Shown piece after piece: positions 24,817 to 32,554 of a DNA stretch of 50,815 bases (position 1 is its first letter; every line of letters begins with the position of its first letter). The notes beneath the pieces were generated by a model. It saw only the letters and a list, made by a program, of their open reading frames with translations, ran no database searches and was not told the origin of the DNA. Made by a program: the position numbers and the translations under genes. Source of the stretch: JAFGJQ01 sp052034525 (GTDB taxonomy: Bacteria; Planctomycetota; Phycisphaerae; UBA1845); NCBI GenBank assembly GCA_052034525.1, contig JBPOIK010000005.1, forward strand, positions 1 to 50,815, read 5' to 3'.

Positions 24817-25821
24817 TCAGCCGTTCCCGCCGAAGTGCGCGAGCACGACGTCGTTCAGTTTGTGCGCCAGAAACTTGGTTGCCGCGCGGATTGCGTTGCA
24901 GATCGCCCGTTCCCCGCTTCGACCGTGGCAGATAATACACACGCCATTGATGCCGAGCAACGGGGCCCCCCCGTACTCGCTGAAGTCGTGCCGTGCCCAG
25001 ACCCGCCGGATGGCCGACTCAAACCGCGCCTTGGCCTGCGGATCCTCATTCGCGATCTCGCGCTCGATGGTGGGAAACAGACCCTCCGAAAGCCCTTCAA
25101 TCAGTTTCAGCACGATGTTGCCGACGAAACCGTCACATACGGCAACCTCGCATACGTTGGAAAACAGGTCGCGCCCCTCCACGTTGCCGACGAAGTTGAG
25201 CGTCGAATCCCGCAGGAGAAGCTCGTGCGTGTGCTTGACCACTTCCGTGCCCTTGGCGCTTTCCTCTCCCACCGAAAGGAGTCCGACCCGCGGATTCTCC
25301 CGCCCGATCACCTTCGCGGCGTAGAGCGTCGCCAGCACGGCATACTCATACAGGTGACGCGGTTTCGCCTGGATGTTCGCCCCCACGTCACAGATGACCA
25401 CCGGGCCGTAAAACGACGGAATCGCCACCGCGATTCCCGGTCGATTGATGCACCGCAGGGGCCGCAGCTTGAGCTGGGCCGCGCCCGCACAGGCGCCGGT
25501 GTTGCCCGCACTGATGATTGCGTCCGCCTCGCCATCCACCGCCAACTGCGTCATGCGGTGTATGGACGAGCCCTTCTTCTGACGCAACGCGTCCATGGGC
25601 GGCTCGTCCATGCCGATCACCTGCGGCGCATGGACGATCCGGACCCGGTCCGAACCCTCGAACTCCCCGATCGCATCCAGCTCTGCCCGCACCCGACCTT
25701 CGTCCCCCACCAGCAGAAGCTCAAGATCCTGCCCGTTCGCCAGCGCCTGCACGGCGCCGCGAACGATGGCCGTCGGGGCGAAATCGCCGCCCATGGCATC
25801 CAGAGCGATCCGGTGGGGCAT
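24817..25821 (-). CDS. plsX: Phosphate acyltransferase
   Basis: A 334-residue enzyme forming acyl-phosphate from acyl-ACP for phospholipid synthesis. The start MPHRIALDAMGGDFAP is the family hallmark. SAGNTGACAG, CDVGAN and CDGFVGNIVLKL motifs are present. Its ATG overlaps the rpmF stop codon (TAATG), which indicates translational coupling, a common rpmF-plsX arrangement. Confidence 0.96.
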   Translation of the reverse strand: MPHRIALDAMGGDFAPTAIVRGAVQALANGQDLELLLVGDEGRVRAELDAIGEFEGSDRVRIVHAPQVIGMDEPPMDALRQKKGSSIHRMTQLAVDGEADAIISAGNTGACAGAAQLKLRPLRCINRPGIAVAIPSFYGPVVICDVGANIQAKPRHLYEYAVLATLYAAKVIGRENPRVGLLSVGEESAKGTEVVKHTHELLLRDSTLNFVGNVEGRDLFSNVCEVAVCDGFVGNIVLKLIEGLSEGLFPTIEREIANEDPQAKARFESAIRRVWARHDFSEYGGAPLLGINGVCIICHGRSGERAICNAIRAATKFLAHKLNDVVLAHFGGNG

Positions 25822-26006
25822 TACGCCTCTTTCTCCTTCAGCGTCAATGCCACAGACGGGCTGACGTAGCCGCAGTTCTCACACGCGGCGTGAGGCAGTT
25901 TCGCCGATCGACACTTCGGACACGATACCACGTTCGGCGGGCGCAACGCGTGGTGAGCACGCTTCGTGCGCGTGCGCGTCCGGGACTTCTTTTTCGCCGG
26001 TAACAT
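25821..26006 (-). CDS. rpmF: 50S ribosomal protein L32
   Basis: A 61-residue ribosomal protein. The start MLPAKKKSRTRTRTKRAHHA matches the conserved basic N-terminus, so the longer frame starting at 26060 is rejected. CPKC and CENC form a zinc ribbon (C+ type). It is the first gene of the rpmF-plsX-fab operon, linking ribosome and membrane synthesis as in many bacteria. Confidence 0.94.
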   Translation of the reverse strand: MLPAKKKSRTRTRTKRAHHALRPPNVVSCPKCRSAKLPHAACENCGYVSPSVALTLKEKEA

Positions 26007-26097
26007 CAGCCACTCCAAAAAAAACGGGCGCCCACCTGCGATGCAATCCGCGCACCACACGCGCCGCCCGGCTGCTCAGCCTCCAGGCAAGCTTCAC

Positions 26098-26126
26098 AAG
26101 CTAATACACTTACGAAAACCTGTCAA
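26098..26126 (-). promoter_or_regulatory. Possible promoter for the rpmF-plsX-fab operon
   Basis: On the minus strand, a perfect TTGACA (26126-26121) is followed after 17 bases by TAGCTT (26103-26098), a weak -10; TATTAG overlaps it at shorter spacing. This would give a leader of about 85 bases before rpmF. Only the -35 is convincing. Confidence 0.4.
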
Positions 26127-26240
26127 GAACGGGAACCTGGGCCCTCGCACCTGCCGACCCCGTCACCAGCCGCCCCCCATCCCGGCAGGGGCCACCCGGC
26201 CCGCCCCCGTCCGCCATGCTTCGTGCCCATGCCGGCGAGT

Positions 26241-27119
26241 TTACGCAAACGTCCCTGCCGACGGACAATACGGCGCTAATTCACACTGCGCACACGCCGG
26301 TTTGCGGGCCGTACACACCCTCCGGCCGTGCCAGATCAGTGCGTGGGACGCAAATGTCCAACTGTCCTGCGGCAGCACGATCATCAGATCCTGCTCAATC
26401 CGGACCGCGTCTTTGGCATTTCGGGCCGTCCAGGTCAATTCCAACCGTTCGGCCAGCCGCCCGACGTGCGTGTCCACAACCACCCCGACGTTCTTGCCGA
26501 ACCACGTGCCCAGAACCACGTTGGCCGTCTTGCGGGCCACCCCGGGCAGTTCCAGCAACTCCTCCATCGTATCCGGCACCCGCCCCCCGAACCGCTCCAG
26601 GATCATCCGGCAGGCTCCCTGGATGGATTTCGCCTTATTCCGGAAGAACCCCGACGGCCGGATGTCCGCTTCCAGCTCCGCCCGCGGCGCTTCTGCGAAC
26701 GTCTTGGCATTTGGATACTTACGAAAAAGACCGGGCGTCAGACGGTTGATGGTTTCATCCGTCGACTGGGCCGACAGAATGGTCGCGATGAGCAGATGCA
26801 GGGCATTCTCATGCACCAGCGCGGTCGTCGTTTCCTGCCCATATACCCTTCGCAGCGCCGCCAGAATCCTGCCCGCCCGCACCGTCCGCGCTTCAATTCC
26901 TTCTTCCGTGAGTTTTGGCTTCCGTTCCGTTCCTTTCGTCTTGTTCCGGCCACGACCCCCCTCGGTGCCCCGATGTCTCTTGGCGGCTCCCCGGGCGGAA
27001 GAAGGGGTTGTGCCTTTCTTCTTCCTCATCTTCGTTCCCTTGCCCGCGGGTGCCGGGCGAGTCCGGATCGTCGCGGAGGGCCTTTCCGAACCCTTTCTCC
27101 TGACCGCTTTTCGGGCCAT
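26241..27119 (-). CDS. nth: Endonuclease III with basic N-terminal extension
   Basis: A base-excision-repair DNA glycosylase/AP lyase acting on oxidised pyrimidines. The start MARKAVRRKG (GGGGGG upstream) gives 292 residues, about 80 longer than E. coli Nth; the extra N-terminal part (1 to about 75) is Lys/Arg/Gly-rich and probably disordered. The helix-hairpin-helix LPGVARKTANVVLG supplies Lys197, Asp216 lies in VVDTHVGRL, and the [4Fe-4S] cysteines are 269, 276, 279 and 285. The basic tail may add DNA affinity; this is inference. Confidence 0.94.
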   Translation of the reverse strand: MARKAVRRKGSERPSATIRTRPAPAGKGTKMRKKKGTTPSSARGAAKRHRGTEGGRGRNKTKGTERKPKLTEEGIEARTVRAGRILAALRRVYGQETTTALVHENALHLLIATILSAQSTDETINRLTPGLFRKYPNAKTFAEAPRAELEADIRPSGFFRNKAKSIQGACRMILERFGGRVPDTMEELLELPGVARKTANVVLGTWFGKNVGVVVDTHVGRLAERLELTWTARNAKDAVRIEQDLMIVLPQDSWTFASHALIWHGRRVCTARKPACAQCELAPYCPSAGTFA

Positions 27120-27640
27120 GAATCCCCCCTTATTTTTGTTGCAGAGAACCGCGACGTTTGACCTTCGGACCCTCTCCGCTCTGCCGGCCAACGCCAGCCG
27201 CGTGCGCCGGCTTACGTACGTCATCCGCTCGGCCCGCGCACAACTCGCCCATCGTGTCCATCCCGTTGTCCATGTCAATCTTACCCATGCGTTTGCCCCG
27301 GCCGGTGCTGCGTGTCGTGATCATTCAAGCATCGGCCTGCGTTTGTGGTTCGCCCATTGGGGTATTGATCCACGGGATTCTGTAAGGCGACCGATGCCGC
27401 GCCGCGGGTCGGCCATCACGGGTTGCTTGCGGGAGGGACACCCAAACACGTTCTGTCTTTATGGCTCGCGCACAAGAAAGGCGATGTCCCGGCGGCAGGA
27501 CAGCGCCATGGGTCCCCGTCTTGCACGTGGAAGGCCGGTCCTCTAAGCTGCCGAATTGCAGGCAGCCTGTCGGATGAGCCATCCGTGCCAGCCGGACGGT
27601 TTGTGCGGCCCGCCGTGGTCGTTTGCGGAGGAACCCCACC
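27120..27640. other. Intergenic region between nth and the aldehyde dehydrogenase gene
   Basis: About 520 bases between divergent genes. A minus-strand 64-codon frame (27130-27324) ends 10 bases before nth, but it has no ribosome binding site and no recognisable domain. No tRNA, hairpin terminator or riboswitch was recognised. GGAGG for the dehydrogenase lies at the right end. Confidence 0.4.
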
Positions 27641-29164
27641 ATGAAAGACATTCTGTCCCGATTCGGCATTGAAGACGTGAACGCCGGCGGGTTCGCCGGG
27701 CAGTGGTGCGGCAGCGACAAGCCGATCGATTCGGTGTCACCCATCGACGGACAACTGATCGCCCGGGTCAACCAGGTCACGCCGGACGAGTACGAGAAGA
27801 TCATCGCCCGTGCCCAGGAGGCGTTCCTGAGCTGGCGCAAGGTTCCGGCACCCGTCCGCGGCCAGACCGTTCGGGAGCTGGGCGACGCTCTTCGCGCGGC
27901 GAAAAAGGATCTCGGTGCGCTGGTCACGCTCGAAATGGGCAAAATCCGCGCCGAGGGCGAAGGCGAAGTGCAGGAGATGATCGACATCTGCGATTTCGCC
28001 GTCGGCCTGTCGCGGCAGCTCTACGGCCTGACCATGCATTCCGAACGACCCGCCCACCGCATGTATGAGCAATGGCACCCGCTGGGCATCGTCGGGCTGA
28101 TTACGGCGTTCAACTTTCCCGTGGCCGTCTGGAGCTGGAACTGCACGCTGGCTGCGGTGTGCGGTGACGTGACGTTGTGGAAGCCTTCGTCCAAGGCGCC
28201 GCTGACCGCCATCGCCTGCACGAAGATCGCCGAACAGGTCTGCCGCAAAAACGGCGTGGACCCGGCGGTCTTCAGCTTGTGCATCGGGCGGGGCTCCACC
28301 ATCGGCGAGATGCTCATCCAGGACCGGCGGATTCCGCTCGTGTCGGCGACCGGCAGTTGTCGGATGGGGTATCGCATCGGCTCGGTGGTGGGCCAGCGGC
28401 TGGGCCGGACCATCCTGGAACTCGGCGGCAACAACGCGATCATCGTCTCCGAGCACGCCAGCCTGGACATGGCGACGCGGGCGATTCTCTTCGGCGCGGT
28501 GGGCACGGCCGGCCAGCGCTGCACGTCCACGCGGCGGATCATTGTGCATGAGAGCCGGCGGGCGGCCCTGGTCGAGCGACTGACCGCGGCCTACCGGCAG
28601 GTGCGGATCGGCAATCCGCTGGAGCCGTCCACGCTGATGGGTCCGCTGGTGGACACCGGCGCGGTGGACGACATGATGAAAGCGCTCGACCGCGTGAAGA
28701 AGGAGGGCGGCCAGATTCTCTGCGGCGGCGAGGCCCTCTCCGGCGAGCAGTATCCCGGCGGCTGCTACGTGTCGCCGTGCATCGTGTCCGTGCCGGGCAA
28801 CCTGCCCATCGTGAAGGACGAAACCTTCGCTCCGATCCTGTATATCATGCCGTACCGGACGATCGAGCAGGCGATCGAGCTGCACAACGACGTTCCGCAG
28901 GGCCTCAGCTCGGCCATTTTCACGCAGAATCTGCTGGAAGCGGAGCGTTTCCTGAGTTGCGAAGGCAGCGACTGCGGCATTGCGAACGTGAACATCGGCA
29001 CCAGCGGCGCGGAGATCGGCGGGGCGTTCGGCGGGGAGAAGGAGACCGGCGGCGGCCGCGAATCCGGCTCCGATTCCTGGAAGCTGTACATGCGGCGCCA
29101 GACGAACACGATCAACTACGGGACCGAACTGCCGCTGGCCCAGGGCATCAAATTCGGCGACTGA
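27641..29164 (+). CDS. Aldehyde dehydrogenase (ALDH7-like)
   Basis: A 507-residue NAD(P)-dependent aldehyde dehydrogenase. The start MKDILSRFGI is preferred because GGAGG lies upstream. It has Asn158 in TAFNFPVAVW, the cofactor Lys in TLWKPSSK, the general base Glu260 in ILELGGNNA, and the nucleophile Cys294 in GQRCTSTRR. The NVNIGTSGAEIGGAFGGEK and DSWKLYMRRQTNTINYG segments are characteristic of the ALDH7A1/AmaB group, which oxidises aminoadipate semialdehyde or related aldehydes. Placement in ALDH7 is from motifs; the substrate is inferred. Its 3' end overlaps a convergent hypothetical gene by 49 bases. Confidence 0.92.
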   Translation: MKDILSRFGIEDVNAGGFAGQWCGSDKPIDSVSPIDGQLIARVNQVTPDEYEKIIARAQEAFLSWRKVPAPVRGQTVRELGDALRAAKKDLGALVTLEMGKIRAEGEGEVQEMIDICDFAVGLSRQLYGLTMHSERPAHRMYEQWHPLGIVGLITAFNFPVAVWSWNCTLAAVCGDVTLWKPSSKAPLTAIACTKIAEQVCRKNGVDPAVFSLCIGRGSTIGEMLIQDRRIPLVSATGSCRMGYRIGSVVGQRLGRTILELGGNNAIIVSEHASLDMATRAILFGAVGTAGQRCTSTRRIIVHESRRAALVERLTAAYRQVRIGNPLEPSTLMGPLVDTGAVDDMMKALDRVKKEGGQILCGGEALSGEQYPGGCYVSPCIVSVPGNLPIVKDETFAPILYIMPYRTIEQAIELHNDVPQGLSSAIFTQNLLEAERFLSCEGSDCGIANVNIGTSGAEIGGAFGGEKETGGGRESGSDSWKLYMRRQTNTINYGTELPLAQGIKFGD

Positions 29165-29607
29165 CGGCCCGTCTCGGCTGGGTATCGGCAGCGGACCGGC
29201 AGCGAGCCTTCCTGCTGGGGACGGCGCAGGTACAGTGTCACCTCGTCGAGTGCGGGTGAGAACGCCACGCCGGCAATCCGTGGATGCGGTTGGCCCGTGT
29301 CCACGCGGGCCTCCGCTCTTGTCGTTCCGGTGCCCACTTGGACGGCAACGGCGGCCGCTCGCGGGTTTCGACGCCGTCGAATGACAGCCTCGGCAAACCC
29401 CTTCGCCGGGATGGGCTGCGGGTCCACTTTCCACCAGACCGGTTCGCCGGCCGCGATCAGGCGACTGCGCTGCGCATCGGCCAGTTCCGAGAAGTGAATG
29501 CCTGCCGGCCGAAACCCGCCGCGCTCTCGTTCTTTTGAAAACGCGAAGCCCCGCGTCAGGTTGACTCCGTTCAGCGCCAGTTCAACCAGCACCCACGCCA
29601 CAAACAT
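29116..29607 (-). CDS. Hypothetical protein
   Basis: A 163-residue frame starting MFVAWVLVELALNGVNLTRG, with GGGGGG upstream of the ATG, the same kind of site as at nth. The hydrophobic start could be a short anchor or part of a beta-strand. The middle has WWKVDPQPIPAKGF, followed by an Arg-rich stretch and VAFSPALDEVTLYLRRP. No family is recognised. The convergent overlap with the dehydrogenase gene (about 49 bases) is unusual, so the real stop region deserves care, but codon choice in the N-terminal half is coding-like. Confidence 0.5.
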   Translation of the reverse strand: MFVAWVLVELALNGVNLTRGFAFSKERERGGFRPAGIHFSELADAQRSRLIAAGEPVWWKVDPQPIPAKGFAEAVIRRRRNPRAAAVAVQVGTGTTRAEARVDTGQPHPRIAGVAFSPALDEVTLYLRRPQQEGSLPVRCRYPAETGRQSPNLMPWASGSSVP

Positions 29608-29807
29608 CGTAACCCCCCTTCCGCCGGGTTTCGGACGGCACGATTTCTGTACTCTACAGGGCTTCGTCATCCGCCTCGACTCCTCGGTCCCTCGGAGATT
29701 TCATCAAGGGTCCCCCCGACTCGTTTCCACCGCGACTCATGCCTGTATGTCTTTCGTGTCTCCGGTAGAATAATCGGTGCCTATCTGCAAGCAGAAGGGA
29801 GACACTC

Positions 29808-30653
29808 ATGACGACGCATCGGGTCGGCATTGTGTTGGCGGTCGTTGGCGTCACTTTCGCGGAGGGCCAGTCTTTGGCCGTGGGAACGAAGCCCACGGAG
29901 ACGCGTCCGGCGACCACAGGGCCCGCGACGCAGCCGGCCGGCCTCTCGCCTGTAACTTTCGTGGTGACCGACCGCGAAACCGGCAGGCCGGTGCCGGAGT
30001 TCACGTACAACTACTGGATCGAGACGAAGGAGGGCTATTTCAAGAAATGGGATGACACGTGGATCCCCGTCCAGTCGCCCACGGGAACCATTCTCATCGA
30101 CGCGCCGCAGTCGTGCTCGATCAGCCTGGGAGTCCGGGCACGCGACTATCTCCAGGGCTGGAGCTACCCTGTCTACAGAACGTATGTGGTTCAAACGGAC
30201 GACACGCGGCGTCGTTTCGAAGTCGCCCTTCGCCGCGGTGCTGCCGTCCGCGGCGTAATCCGAGCCGAGAACACCGGGAAGCCCGTCGCCGGCGCCAGGA
30301 TTTCTCCGATCGTCTTCATGCCACCCTCATTCACGAACGATCCCGATCGTTTTGTGACAAGCGACGAGAACGGTCGTTTCGAATTGCACGGAGTGGACTT
30401 GGGCCTGGGAATCACGGCGGAACATCCGGAATACCTTGAGACCCGTCTCGACTTTGACCCGGATGCATTTCACGTCGGGGAAGACGGCAGTGCGAGCGTC
30501 GAAATCGCGCTGCGGTCCGGCCCGGACCTGCATGGCACGGTGCGCGACCCGCAGGGCAACCCCGTGGAAGGCGTACAGGTGAGCGATGGCGCAGGCAAGA
30601 AGGTCAGCACGGATGCTCGCGGCAAGTTCGTCCTGAGGAGCCCCCAGAAGTGA
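29808..30653 (+). CDS. Secreted carboxypeptidase-regulatory-like protein, N-terminal part ending at an in-frame TGA
   Basis: The first 281 codons of what looks like a single 888-codon gene. GGGAG precedes the ATG. A hydrophobic segment (VGIVLAVVGVTFA) suggests a signal peptide, followed by a Thr/Pro-rich linker. Beta-rich units resembling carboxypeptidase-regulatory-like or Ig-like folds follow (VTFVVTDRETGRPVPEF, AVRGVIRAENTGKPVAGARI, LHGTVRDPQGNPVEGVQV). The TGA at 30651-30653 interrupts a repeat whose continuation lies in the same frame, so this is likely a disrupted gene or a sequence error. Such proteins are usually extracellular and structural. Confidence 0.72.
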   Translation: MTTHRVGIVLAVVGVTFAEGQSLAVGTKPTETRPATTGPATQPAGLSPVTFVVTDRETGRPVPEFTYNYWIETKEGYFKKWDDTWIPVQSPTGTILIDAPQSCSISLGVRARDYLQGWSYPVYRTYVVQTDDTRRRFEVALRRGAAVRGVIRAENTGKPVAGARISPIVFMPPSFTNDPDRFVTSDENGRFELHGVDLGLGITAEHPEYLETRLDFDPDAFHVGEDGSASVEIALRSGPDLHGTVRDPQGNPVEGVQVSDGAGKKVSTDARGKFVLRSPQK

Positions 30654-30674
30654 TCCACCGACAAGCAGTATCAT

Positions 30675-32474
30675 GTGTCGTTTCGGAAGGAGGGCTACAT
30701 CGAACAATGGCTTTGCCCGGTGGAGAGTCCTTCGGAGGGGCTCAGCATTGTGCTTACGCCGCAGCCTGAACTGACCGGCCAGGTGCTCGATGAGACAGGC
30801 GAACCGGTCCGCCGTTTCGAGGTTTTTGCAGAATCCGGCAAGGATCCTGCGTCGTGGGAGTGTTCTTCCGAAAACGTCGATGACCCCTTGGGGCGGTTTA
30901 CGATCAGGATTGGCGAAGCGGGACCGGTCTGGGTCGGCGTGAAGGCGCCGGGTTATGCGCTGTCGGAGAAGAGAACCGACACAAATCAGCCGCTCGATCC
31001 GCTCGTCTTCACCCTGGACCGAGGTTACATGGTGCGGGCCACGGCAATCCGGCCCAAGAACGTCGGTCAGCCCCTCAAGGCTCGACTCGTGCCCGCATTC
31101 ACCGCCAGGATTCCCTTTGGGGGTGACCAGATGACGCAGCGGCAGATCGCCGGCGTGATCGACACGACCGTGGGCGACGATGGCAGGCTCGAGCTCAATC
31201 ATGTTGCCCAGGGATCGTACGTTCTGTTCGTCTACGGACCGGGTGTCACTCCTGTGAAGCAATGGGTGGGCATCCTTGAGGACAACCAGGAGCTGGGCGA
31301 GATCAGGCTGCGGGGCACAGGCACGGTATTCGGGCAGGCGTATCGCCCCCGGGAAGAGGGCAGCAATGCGTGGGCGTTCGCGAACGGCGTTATCGGATAC
31401 GAAGGCTGCAGCAGCACATACCCAGACCCGTGGGAGTTCAGCCCCCTGGGGCCAATCTCGTTCACGGCCGACGAGAATGGTCGGTTCAGAGTGGATGGCG
31501 TGCCCGTGGGGCGGGCTTCGGTGTCAATACCGTACTCCATCACGGCAGATATCATCGGTGCATATGTGCGCAACGCGATCGTTCTCGAAAACACGTCAAC
31601 AGAGGTCCGGTTCTTCGTACCCGACACCGATTGGGGCCTGCCCCTGAACGTCACCGTAGGCGACGGCTCAGAAGCCAATTGGCGCTCCGCCAGCCTCGTC
31701 CCTGCCACCGATCCGTCGGACGAATTCTCTGGGGATTGTCTTTGGGCGAAGTTGTACCTCACGCCACTTTCAAGCATGACCGTCTCGTATCCGGCCGCGG
31801 AGGAATGCGATCTCGCTCAGAATGCCACGATCATGCTCCCGGACGTGCAGCCGGGCAGATATCGGCTCACAATCGATCTGGGCTGGCGCCGCGGTCCCTG
31901 CTGGGCGAGCGAGATCGACGTGAAGTCACGTGCCGAACCTGTGACGATCTCGCTTGGGGCAGGGTCCGTCTGTGGCCGGCTTGAGTGGAGCGGCAAGAGT
32001 CGCCATGACGTTCAGTTGTGGCTGACCCGAGGGGAAGACCGCGCGAACATCCGAACCGTTTCCTGCGATGAGAGCGGCCACTTCGCCTTCCGGTTCGTGT
32101 CGCCGGGGGCGTACTCGCTCCAGGCTCATGATCACGAGGCGGGCTGGTGCAGGATCGGTCCGATCACGGTCGGAAGTGGGAGGCTCGACGTCGGCGTGCA
32201 TCGATTGCAGCGCGGCGGTGAAATCTCCGGGACCGTTGTGGGCGTTATGGGCAAGGAGCCGCCGGACAACATTCTGGCGACAGCCTCGAATGGCGTGTCC
32301 ATCGACGTCAGCTCGTCGTACTTCGTGGGCTACCACGGCGAACCGTTCGTCTTCCGCAACCTGTGGCCCGACGAGTGGACCGTCGAGCTTCGCGTGGGCG
32401 ACACGGTGCTCGCTTCGGGCAAGGTCACGCTGACGGGAACCGAGAAGGCAACGGTTGATTTCGCACCGGAATGA
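30675..32474 (+). CDS. Carboxypeptidase-regulatory-like protein, C-terminal part
   Basis: Continues in the same frame after the TGA; the first in-frame GTG is at 30675 but has no convincing ribosome binding site, so independent translation is doubtful. About 599 residues of further beta-rich units: ELTGQVLDETGEPVRRFEVF, MVRATAIRPKN, GTGTVFGQAYRP, GGEISGTVVG and a final ALASGKVTLTGTEKATVDF-type strand pattern. The interrupted unit would read ...FVLRSPQK-stop-STDKQYHVSFRKEGY, which looks like one normal domain. Function unknown. Confidence 0.65.
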   Translation: MSFRKEGYIEQWLCPVESPSEGLSIVLTPQPELTGQVLDETGEPVRRFEVFAESGKDPASWECSSENVDDPLGRFTIRIGEAGPVWVGVKAPGYALSEKRTDTNQPLDPLVFTLDRGYMVRATAIRPKNVGQPLKARLVPAFTARIPFGGDQMTQRQIAGVIDTTVGDDGRLELNHVAQGSYVLFVYGPGVTPVKQWVGILEDNQELGEIRLRGTGTVFGQAYRPREEGSNAWAFANGVIGYEGCSSTYPDPWEFSPLGPISFTADENGRFRVDGVPVGRASVSIPYSITADIIGAYVRNAIVLENTSTEVRFFVPDTDWGLPLNVTVGDGSEANWRSASLVPATDPSDEFSGDCLWAKLYLTPLSSMTVSYPAAEECDLAQNATIMLPDVQPGRYRLTIDLGWRRGPCWASEIDVKSRAEPVTISLGAGSVCGRLEWSGKSRHDVQLWLTRGEDRANIRTVSCDESGHFAFRFVSPGAYSLQAHDHEAGWCRIGPITVGSGRLDVGVHRLQRGGEISGTVVGVMGKEPPDNILATASNGVSIDVSSSYFVGYHGEPFVFRNLWPDEWTVELRVGDTVLASGKVTLTGTEKATVDFAPE

Positions 32475-32554
32475 AGACGGGAAAAGGCTTGGACCCGACT
32501 CTCCCCCGCGCCCGGACTCGCACCCGCTTCCAGGTTTTTTGAGTTTTTCCCGCG

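Noticed and set aside
27130..27324. 64-codon frame upstream of nth
   Set aside because: No ribosome binding site and no recognisable motif; mentioned only within the intergenic entry.
30651..30653. TGA in the beta-repeat gene as a second selenocysteine codon
   Set aside because: No redox context, no CxxU-like neighbourhood and no suitable hairpin downstream; nonsense mutation or error is more likely.
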